Positions 17,323-27,388 of a DNA stretch of 48,621 bases are shown in pieces. This stretch comes from an uncultured Gammaproteobacteria bacterium (GTDB taxonomy: Bacteria; Pseudomonadota; Gammaproteobacteria; Steroidobacterales; Woeseiaceae), in contig CALBPI010000027.1 in the NCBI GenBank assembly GCA_937899415.1, positions 1-48,621 of the forward strand, read 5' to 3'. The stretch's first letter is position 1. Each line of letters starts with the position of its first letter. The notes below the pieces were generated by a model that ran no database searches, was not told the DNA's origin, and was given only the letters and a program-made list of their open reading frames with translations. The translations under genes and the position numbers were made by a program.

Positions 17323-18893
17323 CCGCCGACTTTGCGCCCCTGCCAGTATTGCTCGCGCAGCTTGAACTTCTGCAGCTTGCCCGTCGCGGTTCGTGGCAGC
17401 GCTTCGACGAATTCAACCGAGGTCGGGCACTTGAAGTGCGCCATGTTGTCACGGCAGTGCGCGATGATCTCGGCCTCGGTAGGCGATGCATTCTCGCGCA
17501 CGACGATGAGCGCCTTGGGCGTTTCCCCCCACTTGTCATGCGGCACGCCAATCACAGCACACTCCATGACGGCGGGATGCTTGTAGAGCGTGTCCTCGAT
17601 GTTGGCCGAGCTAATGTTCTCCCCGCCCGAAATGATGACGTCCTTCTTGCGGTCGACAATATGGATGTTGTCGAATTCGTCCCAGATCGCCAGGTCACCC
17701 GTGTGGAAGAAGCCGTTGCGAATGGCGTGCTCGGTCTGGTCCGGCTGTTCCCAGTAACCCTTGAACACGACATTCGAACGCGCGCACACCTCGCCGATCG
17801 ACTGATTGTCCCTGGGCACGAGATTGCCGTCATCATCGAGCAGTCGAATCTCGACTCCAAGTGCAGGCACGCCCGCACGTGAGCGCCGCTGGTAGTCGCA
17901 TTTCTCCGTCGCGAAGTCGACCTGCGATGAGGTCAGCAGCGGCGCCGTCTCCGTCAGGCCGTAGATCTGGAGGAAGTGCCAGCCGAATTCCTCTTCGAGC
18001 TGCTCGATGAAGGCCGCCGGTGGCGGTGCACCGGCGAGCACAAAACGCGGTGCGGTCGTGAACGCGTGGCTTGCCTTGTCGTCGTAGTCGAGAATGGTGC
18101 GCAAAACGGTGGGCGCCATGCAGGCAATGGTGATCTTCTCCTGCTCGACGATGCTGCAGATCACTCGGGCGTCAATCGTGCGCACGACCACGTGGGTCGC
18201 GCCCATGCCGGTAAAGGCGTAGACCCCGCCCCATCCGTTGCAGTGGAACATGGGTAAGGTCCACATCGTCACGTCTTCGTGGGCGATCTGCCAGCAGGCG
18301 ATCAGTCCGTAGGCGTTGATGTAGACGTTGCGGTGCGTGAGCATCACACCCTTGGGCCGCGAGGTTGTGCCCGAGGTGTAATTGATCGATACCAGATCAT
18401 TCTCATCACGCTCTGGACACGACGGTGGCTCGGGTGAGGCCTCAGCCACGAGCGTGTTCCAGTCCAGCCAGCCCGGGTAATCGCCGGGTTCGTAGGCCGC
18501 AACGACCCAGTGCTCAACGGCGGGCAGCTGATCGCGAATGGCGTCGATCATGGGCACATACTCGTAGTCGACGAGCACGGCCTTCACGCCCGCATGATTG
18601 ATGATGTACTCGTGATCCTCGGGGATCAGCCGGTAATTGAGCGGTACGAGAATCAGGCCGAGCTGCGCCGTCGCATAGAAGCTCTCCATAAAAAAGTGCG
18701 AGTTGGGGCTCAGTATGCAGACCCGGTCGCCCTGCGCGAGCCCCAGCGCCTGCAGGGCATTCGAGAGCCGGTGGACGCGTTCGGCATACGCTGCGTAGGT
18801 GAATCGCAGGTCGCCGTCGATAATGGCCGTCTTGCCTGGGTACAACGACGACGCGCGCCGTAGAAAGTCGTCAACGAGAAGCGGTACGTGCAT
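17319..18893 (-). CDS. AMP-dependent acyl-CoA synthetase (fatty acid-CoA ligase family)
   Basis: 524 residues, a full-length ANL enzyme that activates a carboxylic acid to acyl-AMP and then acyl-CoA. Motifs in order: INYTSGTTSRPKGVMLTHRN (phosphate loop), MFHCNGWGG, IYGLTETAPLL, FHTGDLAIWDEFDNIHIVDRKKDVIISGGENIS and the C-terminal PRTATGKLQKFKLRE lysine motif. The closest type is medium- or long-chain acyl-CoA synthetases. The ATG start follows GGGG by about ten bases; a TTG lies just upstream. Its stop and that of nrtR overlap in a palindromic CTAG. Confidence 0.93.
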   Translation of the reverse strand: MHVPLLVDDFLRRASSLYPGKTAIIDGDLRFTYAAYAERVHRLSNALQALGLAQGDRVCILSPNSHFFMESFYATAQLGLILVPLNYRLIPEDHEYIINHAGVKAVLVDYEYVPMIDAIRDQLPAVEHWVVAAYEPGDYPGWLDWNTLVAEASPEPPSCPERDENDLVSINYTSGTTSRPKGVMLTHRNVYINAYGLIACWQIAHEDVTMWTLPMFHCNGWGGVYAFTGMGATHVVVRTIDARVICSIVEQEKITIACMAPTVLRTILDYDDKASHAFTTAPRFVLAGAPPPAAFIEQLEEEFGWHFLQIYGLTETAPLLTSSQVDFATEKCDYQRRSRAGVPALGVEIRLLDDDGNLVPRDNQSIGEVCARSNVVFKGYWEQPDQTEHAIRNGFFHTGDLAIWDEFDNIHIVDRKKDVIISGGENISSANIEDTLYKHPAVMECAVIGVPHDKWGETPKALIVVRENASPTEAEIIAHCRDNMAHFKCPTSVEFVEALPRTATGKLQKFKLREQYWQGRKVGG

Positions 18894-19008
18894 CAATTTG
18901 CCCCCCAGTGCATTTCCCCGAGACCAAGCTTAGCCTGCGCGCGGTGGCACGCGCGACCCGTGCCCTCTGCTGTTGCATAATCAGGGAGTACTGAAGGTGG
19001 AGCCCAAA

Positions 19009-19587
19009 ATGGCCAAGCGTCCGTTCAAGTTTCCAAGGATTCTTGCTGAATCCGCGGCCATTTTCCTGGGCGTGCTACTCGCCTTCGTGGTCGAACAGTG
19101 GCGTGAGGACCTCAATGAGCGACGTGAGGCCGAAGCCACATTGAATCTCGTACGCGCTGAGCTCACTCAGAACCTGGCTGAGCTCGAGGCCATTGCGCCC
19201 CTGCGAAGCGACATGCTCAAGGAGTTCGAAGAAGCGATTATGGTGTTGAAGAACGAAAACCGGTTTCCTGACAATTTTCCGGCGTTCCGCTCACCTGACA
19301 TCACGAGCATCGCCTACGAGCTGGCCACGGATTCAGGTGCCGTGACCGGTGTGCCCCCCAAAGATCTGCTCATCATGGCACGCGCCTATGAAGCACTCGA
19401 AGAGGTTCGTCGCAACGACACCTTCCTTAACGAACGCAACGCCCAAATCCGATTCAATGACGGTGAGCAGTATATTTCCGGCTTCATCTACTACCTCAAT
19501 CGCGCGAAAATGAATGAGCCGGTCGCGATAAACCACGTTCGCGCAGCCATTGAGGCGCTCGACGCGCGCAATGGCCAAATCGACTGA
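19009..19587 (+). CDS. Membrane-anchored hypothetical protein, DUF6090-like architecture
   Basis: 192 residues. An N-terminal basic stretch (MAKRPFKFPRILAE) leads into one transmembrane helix (SAAIFLGVLLAFVVEQW), then a charged helical segment (REDLNERREAEATLNLVRAELTQNL) and a soluble helical domain. This layout, with a membrane helix ending in a W-x-E/D motif followed by a coiled coil, is common in a large family of uncharacterised bacterial proteins. GGTGGAG lies seven bases before the chosen ATG. The GH31 gene follows ten bases after the stop, so both may share a transcript. Function unknown. Confidence 0.75.
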   Translation: MAKRPFKFPRILAESAAIFLGVLLAFVVEQWREDLNERREAEATLNLVRAELTQNLAELEAIAPLRSDMLKEFEEAIMVLKNENRFPDNFPAFRSPDITSIAYELATDSGAVTGVPPKDLLIMARAYEALEEVRRNDTFLNERNAQIRFNDGEQYISGFIYYLNRAKMNEPVAINHVRAAIEALDARNGQID

Positions 19588-19596
19588 GTCACTCCC

Positions 19597-21918
19597 GTGA
19601 TTCGTATCCGGAGCCTCCTGCTTGGTCTGGCCCTGAGTCTGCTCGCAGCCTGTGCTGCGCCGCCAAGCGACCCCAACACGGTGTTTGTCTTCGAGGCGCC
19701 TGACGGCAGCCGTGCGATCCGTGTCTCTTGGTACGGTGACGCCATGGTCCGCATACAGACCGCGCTCGCGGGCGAGGCATTCCTGCCCGACGACCATTAC
19801 GAGATGATCGTTTCGCACGATCAGTTCACGGAAACCGAGCAGATCGCCACCGACGATCACTATCGCATCCGTTCTGCGCAGCTCCTTGTCGAAGTGGATC
19901 GCAAGACGCTGGCTGTACGCTACTTTCGAGTCCATGGCGACACACTCCTGCTCAGCGAACAGGATCGCGCGGCGACTTTGGGCGCACGCCGCCGCGTCAG
20001 TTTTGACCCGCAAGGTGACGAGCGGTTTACGGGGCTTGGCCACGGCTATTTCGCCCGCGCAGACTCGCTCAACCTGACAGGCTCGGTCATCGAGCGAAAC
20101 TACGGCAGCCGACCCATCGAGCAGGCGCCGCTCATCGTGCCGATGTACTTATCGAGCCGCGGCTACGGCGTGTTTCTCAACAGCACGTTTCCGAACCGCT
20201 TCGCGCTCAATGCCAACGGCGACTACAGCATTGAGATTGATACACACGGTTTCGAAGGCCAGCTCGACTATGTGTTTATCGACGGGCCATCACTGCCCGA
20301 CGTACTCAATCACTACACAAACCTCACTGGCCGCCCGCGCCTGCCTGTGAAGGCCATGTTTGGCCTGCAGCTCAGCGACAAGGGCCACGACCACACCACG
20401 GATACGCCTTCTGACGAGGCATGGTGGCGCGAGAAAATCATGGCGCACCGTTCGGCCGGCCTGCCGCTCGACCACATCGTTAATGACAACCGATGGCGTG
20501 CGGGTGGTGGCAAGCGTTGCGAATCGCGCATCGAGTGGGACCCGGAACGCTATCCGGATCCTGCAGCGTGGCAGCAGTGGCTCGACGAACATGGCCTCGT
20601 CTCAACACTCGATTTCAATCGTTGCATCGCACGTTTCTCCGATGGCTGGCAGCCCGCGTTCAATCTGCCACCTATCGACAATATCGAGTTTGCCGACAGC
20701 GCACCCGACCTCACGGACCCGGACTTCCGGCGCTGGTTTTGGCGGGTGTTCTACGAGCACTCACTGGACCCCGCACTCGGCTACCCCGGCGACGCCCTCT
20801 GGATCGACGAGTTTGACGAACAGGGCGCTGCCGACAAGCAGACCATCCTCGCGAACGGCCGCAGTCTGGCCGAGATGCGCAATTATTGGTTCTTTCTGAT
20901 TGCCAAGGCGCTGGTCGCGGACGGTTGGGACGAGTCCGGCATGGATCGACGGCCCTTCGTCTGGGTGCGCGGCATGACGGCCGGCGCACAACGCTACGCC
21001 ACGCTCTGGAGTGGTGACATCAAGCCCAACGACGCCGACATGGCGGCGCAGGTGCGGGCCATGCAACTGGCGGGGCTCGCGGGCTTCCCGTTCTGGGGCC
21101 ACGATGCGGGCGGCTTTTTCGATTGGGATGCGCGAACAGGCCCCGACGAATCGCTGTATCAACGCTGGGCTATGGCGCTGGGTGCGTTTTCACCGATCTG
21201 GAAGCCGCACGGCATGGGCCAGTCGCGGTGGCCACTCGACCGCAATGAACTTAGCCGTGATGACGCGACCTATTACGGCACGCTGCGCTACGAACTCATG
21301 CCCTACCTGTATTCGGCGGCACACGATGCCGCTGAGCGCGGACTGCCGATCATCCGACCGATGCTGCTTGACTTCCCGGGACTTGACGCTGCCTGGCGCA
21401 ACGATCTGCAATTCCTGTTCGGGCCCGACCTGATTGTGGCGCCAGTCATAGAAGGCGTCCAAGATGTCTGGCTGCCACCCGGTGACTGGTACCTCGTGGA
21501 TGGTGGCAAGTACTTTCGGGGGAATCGCACGGTGCCATTACGACGCCGCGACACGCTGATGCCTGTCCTGGCTCGCGCCGGCGCTATCATTCCCAAACGG
21601 CCGTTCGCGCAAAGCACGGCGTTTATCGACAAGTCGGCGCTCATCATCCACGTCTACGCCGGTGCTGATGGACATTTTCGACTCGTCGAAGATGACGACC
21701 ACAGCGAGGTCTACCGAGTCGGTGTCCGACGAGTCACCGATTTACACTATGACGATGCCACTCAAACACTGACCATCGAGGCCGCACAGGGCAACTACGC
21801 CGGCGCGGCGGCAACGCGAACCCTGACCGTGCTGTTTACCGACGTCCACGGCTCGCGCACGCTCCCACCGGTCACCCAATCGGTCTCAACGCCTCTGACG
21901 CTGCGTTTGGCGCCATAG
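19597..21918 (+). CDS. GH31 family glycoside hydrolase, lipoprotein
   Basis: 773 residues with a GTG start. The signal sequence ends in a lipobox (SLLAAC), so the mature protein is probably anchored in the outer or inner membrane facing the periplasm. The order of parts is an N-terminal beta domain, the catalytic barrel and C-terminal beta domains. The nucleophile lies in LWIDEFDE (D404) and the acid/base in WSGDIKPND (D474), with GFPFWGHDAGGFF following, all diagnostic of GH31 alpha-glycosidases (alpha-glucosidase, alpha-xylosidase or sulfoquinovosidase). The specificity cannot be read here: the RWRAGGGKR segment replaces the usual substrate loop. Co-transcription with the preceding membrane protein is likely. 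Confidence 0.92.
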   Translation: MIRIRSLLLGLALSLLAACAAPPSDPNTVFVFEAPDGSRAIRVSWYGDAMVRIQTALAGEAFLPDDHYEMIVSHDQFTETEQIATDDHYRIRSAQLLVEVDRKTLAVRYFRVHGDTLLLSEQDRAATLGARRRVSFDPQGDERFTGLGHGYFARADSLNLTGSVIERNYGSRPIEQAPLIVPMYLSSRGYGVFLNSTFPNRFALNANGDYSIEIDTHGFEGQLDYVFIDGPSLPDVLNHYTNLTGRPRLPVKAMFGLQLSDKGHDHTTDTPSDEAWWREKIMAHRSAGLPLDHIVNDNRWRAGGGKRCESRIEWDPERYPDPAAWQQWLDEHGLVSTLDFNRCIARFSDGWQPAFNLPPIDNIEFADSAPDLTDPDFRRWFWRVFYEHSLDPALGYPGDALWIDEFDEQGAADKQTILANGRSLAEMRNYWFFLIAKALVADGWDESGMDRRPFVWVRGMTAGAQRYATLWSGDIKPNDADMAAQVRAMQLAGLAGFPFWGHDAGGFFDWDARTGPDESLYQRWAMALGAFSPIWKPHGMGQSRWPLDRNELSRDDATYYGTLRYELMPYLYSAAHDAAERGLPIIRPMLLDFPGLDAAWRNDLQFLFGPDLIVAPVIEGVQDVWLPPGDWYLVDGGKYFRGNRTVPLRRRDTLMPVLARAGAIIPKRPFAQSTAFIDKSALIIHVYAGADGHFRLVEDDDHSEVYRVGVRRVTDLHYDDATQTLTIEAAQGNYAGAAATRTLTVLFTDVHGSRTLPPVTQSVSTPLTLRLAP

Positions 21919-22018
21919 CATCAGCCGCGCGGTTGTCCAATCACCGCCGCATCCAAACTTACTCCACACTTCGCGGTCAGAGTACGCTGCAGCCCCGCCC
22001 TAGCTCGAAGCGAACACG

Positions 22019-22750
22019 ATGTCGAACAACGACTGCGCACCAGAAACCGTCGCAAGACCCTCGGCCCATCAACCGCGCATCCTGGTGTGCGAGGATGAGC
22101 GAGACATCGCCGACATCGTCAAGACCTATCTCGAATCACAGGGGATGCAGGTTGTCGTCGAGCGAGACGGTGGCCAGGTCACCGCGCGCTTCCGCCAATA
22201 CCGACCGGATCTCGTGCTACTCGATATCAATATGCCAAACCGCGATGGCTTCGAGAACCTGGCCGCCCTGCGGGCCGCTTCCAACGTACCCATCGTCTTT
22301 CTGACCGCACGCACTGACGATCTGGATCAGCTGCAAGGTCTGGAGTCCGGGGGCGACGACTACATTCTGAAGCCGTTTAATCCCAATCATGTCGTGGCGC
22401 GCGTCAAGGCTGTACTGCGCCGCAGTCGTGGCGACGCGCCGCTCGAACACTATCGTTGGCGGCGCCTCGGCATTGATGTCGTCGCCTGGCGCGCATGGTT
22501 TGAAGCGGACTCCGGTGAGATTCGGCTCGATCTAACACCTGCAGAGCTGCGGATTCTCGCCTACCTGCTGCAAAACCCCGGCCGCGTGATCTCGCGGGCC
22601 ACGCTAATGGACTCCTGCTTTCCCGACAGCGATGCACTGGAGCGCACGATCGACAGCCACGTGAGCCACATTCGCCGCAAGCTCCGACTAGCGGGCGCCC
22701 CTGACACCGTCATCGGCGTGGTCCGCGGCGTCGGGTTTCGACTCGAATGA
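22019..22750 (+). CDS. OmpR-family response regulator
   Basis: 243 residues. The receiver domain (~20-135) has the acidic pair at E25/D26, phospho-acceptor D69 in LVLLDINMP, T96 and K118 in YILKPF. The C-terminal winged helix (~150-243) ends with the typical VSHIRRKLRLAG ... VIGVVRGVGFRLE. It would bind DNA when phosphorylated by the overlapping kinase. The stop and the kinase start share ATGA. Targets probably include the nearby TonB receptor gene (inferred from position). Confidence 0.95.
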   Translation: MSNNDCAPETVARPSAHQPRILVCEDERDIADIVKTYLESQGMQVVVERDGGQVTARFRQYRPDLVLLDINMPNRDGFENLAALRAASNVPIVFLTARTDDLDQLQGLESGGDDYILKPFNPNHVVARVKAVLRRSRGDAPLEHYRWRRLGIDVVAWRAWFEADSGEIRLDLTPAELRILAYLLQNPGRVISRATLMDSCFPDSDALERTIDSHVSHIRRKLRLAGAPDTVIGVVRGVGFRLE

Positions 22751-23907
22751 CGGGCGCAGCGTTGGGCAAGCGGACGCTCGCGGGGCAATTCATGCGCCAC
22801 GTTGCGATGCTCGTCATCGGCAGCATCGCGTTCATTCTCATCGGGCTGGAACTGACCGCGGACTGGGTCGATGACGAAGGTCAGTTCGAAGCTGCCGTCG
22901 ACATCGAGGAGCAGCTCGAAGCCCTGGTCATTGGCAACGAAGAGACACGGGTACTCTACGAGCGCTATCTCGACGCGATCGAGGCGGCAGAAGCAACAGA
23001 AGCGATTCGTGGTGACATCGCACTGTATTCGCTGTGTGGCGCAGCATTGCTATTGGGCCTGATTGCGGCCTACATCAACGCGACGCGACTTGCCGCACCC
23101 ATTTCCTCTGTCGCGAAAGCCTCCCGACAGCTCTCGCAAGGCACGCTCGACCTACGCGTCAGCGTGGACGCACGGGCACCGATGGAGATTCAAGATCTTG
23201 CGCGCAGCACTAACGAGCTCGCGCTGATTCTCTCACGAACCGAGCGACAACTGCGCTTCACAGCGGCAGCCGCGGCGCACGAAATTCGAACGCCACTCGC
23301 CGTGCTCCGCGGGCGCCTGCACGCGCATCAGGACGGCCTCATCGATCTGGGGGCGGATGAAGTCGACAGCCTGCTCAAGCGCCTCGACGGTCTCGAGTTA
23401 CTCATCTCTGACGTCGAACAACTCTCAATGCTCCAGGAAGGCGGGCTGCACATAGAACGCAAACGTACTGACTTGTCCGCCGTCGTTCTGGACGCCGTGG
23501 CGGCCGCCCAGCACGCGGACCCGGAGCTGCGCATTTCCTGCCGAGGCACAAGCGCCACCGTCTGGGTGGACATAGACCCGACCCGATTCCGCCAGGTGTG
23601 CACCAACATCCTGACCAACACAGTCAACTATGCGGGTCCAACGGCACATGTCGACATCACACTGACGCCGATGGACAAGCATGTCAGCGTTGTCTTCGTC
23701 GACGACGGGCCTGGCTTCTCTGAGGAGGCACTTGAGCACGCTACGGACCCTTATTGGCGCGATGAGGCTTCACGGTCGCGAGATACCGGCGGCAGCGGGC
23801 TGGGGCTCGGCATCGCGCAGGCCATCGTGTCGCGACATGAGGGCCGGATGGCGCTCTCCAATGCGCCGGGCGGCGGCGCCGTCATCCGGATCACGCTGCC
23901 CCGCTGA
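22747..23907 (+). CDS. Membrane sensor histidine kinase
   Basis: 386 residues. TM1 at ~19-38, a short (~50-residue) periplasmic loop rich in acid residues, TM2 at ~91-111, HAMP, then HisKA with phospho-acceptor H178 (AAAHEIRTPLAVLRG), N-box at ~287-294, DDGPGF at 319-324 and GLGLG at 351-355. All catalytic boxes are present. The short sensor loop with many Glu/Asp could bind cations or peptides (speculative). It is translationally coupled to the response regulator and is followed 72 bases later by a TonB receptor. Confidence 0.95.
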   Translation: MTGAALGKRTLAGQFMRHVAMLVIGSIAFILIGLELTADWVDDEGQFEAAVDIEEQLEALVIGNEETRVLYERYLDAIEAAEATEAIRGDIALYSLCGAALLLGLIAAYINATRLAAPISSVAKASRQLSQGTLDLRVSVDARAPMEIQDLARSTNELALILSRTERQLRFTAAAAAHEIRTPLAVLRGRLHAHQDGLIDLGADEVDSLLKRLDGLELLISDVEQLSMLQEGGLHIERKRTDLSAVVLDAVAAAQHADPELRISCRGTSATVWVDIDPTRFRQVCTNILTNTVNYAGPTAHVDITLTPMDKHVSVVFVDDGPGFSEEALEHATDPYWRDEASRSRDTGGSGLGLGIAQAIVSRHEGRMALSNAPGGGAVIRITLPR

Positions 23908-23979
23908 CCGCCTCTCCACAAACGCTCCAAACAGGCCCCTTAGGGTTCGACTCGTGAACCCAAGACACAGGGGCAAGTC

Positions 23980-25917
23980 ATGTCACGACGCACGATGTTC
24001 GTTGTAAGCAGCCTTCTGCTTGGAGCGCTGAACGGTACTGCCGCCACGCAAAATACACTCGACGAAATCATCGTCACGGCAACGCCACGCAACGACCCAA
24101 CGGAAATTGCACCTGACGCTGCCGCAGTGCTCAGTGTCGCAGGAGAACTCGGCGATCCTCTGAAAGCCATTCTTGTGTTCCCCGGCATCACGTTTGCTGG
24201 TGGCGACCTGGAGCCGCCGGTGATTCGAGGCGGCGGGCCCGGCGACAATCAGTTCTTCGTCGATGACATCCCGCTGGCCAACGTATTTCACATCTACACC
24301 AACTCGATCATCTCCGGCGATGTCGTACGCACCTTCGACTTGTACACCAATGCCGCACCCGTGCAGTTTTCGGGCGGTGTCGGTGGCGTGGTCGATATCG
24401 GGCTTCGAGACCCCAAGCGCGACCGGCTGCACGCCACGCTCGATATCGGACAGTTCATTTCCGGGACCATCATCGAAGGACCCATCACTGATTCGGTCTC
24501 GGGCTATGTCTCGGCACGCGAGAATCTCTCGCGCTTCCTGCTTAAGAACCTGACGGGCGACAGTGAAGACAAGCTACCGGCCAGTCGTGACTATACGACC
24601 CGTCTGGCCTGGCAGGGACAAGACAACCAGCTGACCTTTACCGCGCTCGGCGGCTACGACGGTCCTGGCCAAAGCGGCTCGCCCGACGAAGAGCCCGCAT
24701 TCGGCGACGATCGCGCATCGCGGCTCACTGCCGGCTCGCTGCGCTGGGACACCGTGTTTGGCAATGACGCGGTATTCAGGTCTACGGCGTCCTGGGCCAA
24801 CGACAAAACCACCGCACTTAACGAAACCGGCAGGCTCGTCGACGCTGAGATTGACGTCGAGACGCAGTCGTGGCGCAACCTGCTACAAACGTCTGGTGAT
24901 CCCTGGTCGTTCGAACTGGGCGCCAATTGGCAGCGGGATGTCGCTGCCGTGTCCCGGCCTGATCAACCTGTCGCACGCGACACCTTCAACAGCCTGGATG
25001 TCTTTGCCAACCTCCAGTGGCAACTGAGCCCGCTGACCCGAGCCGAGCTTGGCCTGGTGTATTGGCGAGACAGCTACAACAAGACCGCGGGCGCCGATCC
25101 GCGATTCGGTGTGACTCAAACGCTGCGCCCGAACGAAACGCTGTTCGTTCGGGCCGGCGTCTCACACCAGCGCGCGCCACTCGCGGATCTCATCAATCAG
25201 GGCCTATCGGCACGGGGTATCGACCGCAATCGTGCACGCGAGGTGTCACTGGGGTACCGGCGCCAGTTTGGTCCAGGCTGGAGCCTGCAGACTGAGCTCT
25301 ACCGCAAGACGCTCAGGACCACAGACTTTGATTTTGATCTGGATATTGAACGGCGCAATCCAACCCTACTGGACGGCGAGGTTCGCGGCATTGACGTTTT
25401 GATTGCCCGCACCCCGCGGCAAGGCTTGCACGGCTTTCTCGCGCTCAGTCTGTCTGAGAATCAGCGCACCAATACCGTAACCGGCGAGACATTCGACTAC
25501 GTGTTCAGCGCTCCAGTGAGCGCCACGCTCGCATTGAACTACACACGAGAAAAATGGCTGATCGGTGCCAAATACCGCTACCAGTCGGGCCAGCCGTTCA
25601 CGCCGGCTACGGGCGTCGACCTGACCCCGGGGCCGCTCGAGCCCATGGACCGAATCCTCTACGGACCCAGATTCAGCCAACGCGGCGACGACTACCAAAG
25701 GCTCGACGTCCGCATTGAGCGCCAACTGCCGTGGCGATTCGCCCAGGCTTCGGCGTATCTCGACCTACTCAACATTACTGGCCGCGAGAACAGCTATGAC
25801 CAAACACCGCGCGAACTGATTCTGGGACCGGGCGGCCAGCCCATTGCTGTCGACCCCGACGCAGGCTCCGCGGCGGTACCCACGTTTATCGCGTTAGGCC
25901 TGCGCCTCAAGTTCTAG
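23980..25917 (+). CDS. TonB-dependent outer membrane receptor
   Basis: 645 residues. Signal peptide (~1-22), then the TonB box-like DEIIVTATPR, plug domain (PVIRGGGPGDNQFFVDDIPLANVFH ... GGVGGVVDIGLRDP) and a C-terminal 22-strand barrel ending in F (LGLRLKF), the outer membrane insertion signal. It imports a large substrate such as a chelate or glycan using TonB energy. Position directly after a two-component system and before an esterase lipoprotein suggests regulated uptake plus surface or periplasmic processing of the substrate. The substrate itself is unknown. Confidence 0.92.
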   Translation: MSRRTMFVVSSLLLGALNGTAATQNTLDEIIVTATPRNDPTEIAPDAAAVLSVAGELGDPLKAILVFPGITFAGGDLEPPVIRGGGPGDNQFFVDDIPLANVFHIYTNSIISGDVVRTFDLYTNAAPVQFSGGVGGVVDIGLRDPKRDRLHATLDIGQFISGTIIEGPITDSVSGYVSARENLSRFLLKNLTGDSEDKLPASRDYTTRLAWQGQDNQLTFTALGGYDGPGQSGSPDEEPAFGDDRASRLTAGSLRWDTVFGNDAVFRSTASWANDKTTALNETGRLVDAEIDVETQSWRNLLQTSGDPWSFELGANWQRDVAAVSRPDQPVARDTFNSLDVFANLQWQLSPLTRAELGLVYWRDSYNKTAGADPRFGVTQTLRPNETLFVRAGVSHQRAPLADLINQGLSARGIDRNRAREVSLGYRRQFGPGWSLQTELYRKTLRTTDFDFDLDIERRNPTLLDGEVRGIDVLIARTPRQGLHGFLALSLSENQRTNTVTGETFDYVFSAPVSATLALNYTREKWLIGAKYRYQSGQPFTPATGVDLTPGPLEPMDRILYGPRFSQRGDDYQRLDVRIERQLPWRFAQASAYLDLLNITGRENSYDQTPRELILGPGGQPIAVDPDAGSAAVPTFIALGLRLKF

Positions 25918-25995
25918 CTGTTTTGCATGCGGCGCTCCACATTGCCTCCACACTTCACAGGCACGCTAAGGGCTCCCCCAATGCAAGGAACCAAC

Positions 25996-27318
25996 ATGCG
26001 CACCGCTTTCCTCATCACCCCCTTCTCGTTAATGCTTCTCTCGGGATGCGATGGCAGCAGCTCATCGCCACAGACAACCACGAATGCCGCGCCCGTGTTC
26101 ACATCAGCCGCCACGGCAGAGACTGCCGAAAACGTGTCAGGCACCGTTTACACGGCTACGGCTACGGACTCGAACAACGACACGCTGACATTTGGCATTT
26201 CGGGCGGCAGCGACCAGGGTGCGTTTCAGATTGATCCCGCGAGCGGCGCACTCACGTTTCTGACGGCACCCGACTTTGAAACCCCCGTCGATGCCGATCT
26301 GAACAACGCCTACGACGTTCAGATCAGCGCATCCGATGGCAATGGCGGCACGGTGACCCTCGCCGTTACCATTACGGTGACCGATCTCAATGAAAACGCC
26401 GCCGGCGTCGCGTTCCGCGACAAACTGTTCAACGCCATCGAAGTTACCCGAGGTGTCCAGTTCGGCGAAGGCCTGCTCGCGGATGGCTCGACACAACCGC
26501 TACTGATGGATGTCTTTACGGGCAGCGGCGATACACGGCGCGATCGGCCGGTACTGATTGTCGGATTTGGCGGCGGATTCATTGCCGGCAGCCGCGAATC
26601 TGTCGAGTCCCTGGCACATGACTGGGCACTGCGCGGCTACGTCACAGCAACCATTGACTACCGGCTAATCACAACGCCCATTACGACGGTCGATGAGGCG
26701 CAGATCGGCGTCGTTCGGGCCTTGCACGACATGTATGCGGCCGTTCGTTTCTTCCGCGAAGACGCTCAGGGCGCGAACCAGTTTGGGGTTCGCGAAGATG
26801 CCATCATCGTAAGCGGCTTCTCTGCGGGCGCTATTCTCGCTGCGACTGCGGCCACGACAGACCCAGACGAGGTCGGCGTGTTCTCTCCGGCGGTACAGGA
26901 CTTCCTCAACGCCAATGGCGGCTTGTTTGGTAATAGCAGCGGGAACACTGCGGTGTCGTCTGACGTGCAAGGCGCGGTCGTCATCTCAGGCGCGATTCCC
27001 GCACTTGATGCGATCGACAGCAACGACCCGCCCTACTACGGCGCCCACGAGGAATTCGACCCTGTCGTTCCCTGCACAACAATGATGGCCGAGGCGTCAG
27101 CAACCGTTCAGGTGCTCCTGTCCGGCAGCTGCGATATCACGGCGCGGTACACGAGCCTCGGCAGGCCCAGCCAGTTGTTTCTGGTGGCAGGGTCTATTGG
27201 CCACATCGAGTTTACAGAAGCAGAAGAGCTGCAGATCTTTGATGAGGCCGCGGTGTTTATCTACACCGAGGCCCTCGAGCCTCTGCTGAGCACATCCGCA
27301 TCCCCGCAAGTACCCTGA
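25996..27318 (+). CDS. Cadherin-like domain plus alpha/beta-hydrolase lipoprotein (esterase)
   Basis: 440 residues. The signal peptide ends in a lipobox (LLSGC), followed by a Ser/Thr linker. Residues ~30-135 are a cadherin-type repeat (FTSAATAETAENVSGTVYTATATDSNNDTLTFGISGG ... VTITVTDLNEN). Residues ~140-435 are an alpha/beta hydrolase with an oxyanion segment GFGGGFIAGS and a nucleophile elbow GFSAG, as in carboxylesterases. AAGGA sits seven bases before the chosen ATG; another in-frame ATG lies five codons upstream. A TonB receptor precedes it, so it may act on the imported ligand at the cell surface (inferred). Confidence 0.85.
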   Translation: MRTAFLITPFSLMLLSGCDGSSSSPQTTTNAAPVFTSAATAETAENVSGTVYTATATDSNNDTLTFGISGGSDQGAFQIDPASGALTFLTAPDFETPVDADLNNAYDVQISASDGNGGTVTLAVTITVTDLNENAAGVAFRDKLFNAIEVTRGVQFGEGLLADGSTQPLLMDVFTGSGDTRRDRPVLIVGFGGGFIAGSRESVESLAHDWALRGYVTATIDYRLITTPITTVDEAQIGVVRALHDMYAAVRFFREDAQGANQFGVREDAIIVSGFSAGAILAATAATTDPDEVGVFSPAVQDFLNANGGLFGNSSGNTAVSSDVQGAVVISGAIPALDAIDSNDPPYYGAHEEFDPVVPCTTMMAEASATVQVLLSGSCDITARYTSLGRPSQLFLVAGSIGHIEFTEAEELQIFDEAAVFIYTEALEPLLSTSASPQVP

Positions 27319-27378
27319 TTCTGGCGGGCCAGTCTCGGCGAATTCTCATCGCCGGGATCTGGCCACCAATGATCAGGG
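27313..27378. terminator. Long imperfect hairpin between convergent genes
   Basis: Nested inverted repeats: CCCTGAT/ATCAGGG (outer), GGCCAG/CTGGCC (middle) and CGGCG/CGCCG (inner). The outer arm overlaps the esterase stop. It lies just before the end of the MAPEG gene on the other strand. No T-run follows, so its terminator role is tentative. Confidence 0.5.
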
Positions 27379-27388
27379 TGCCGACACC

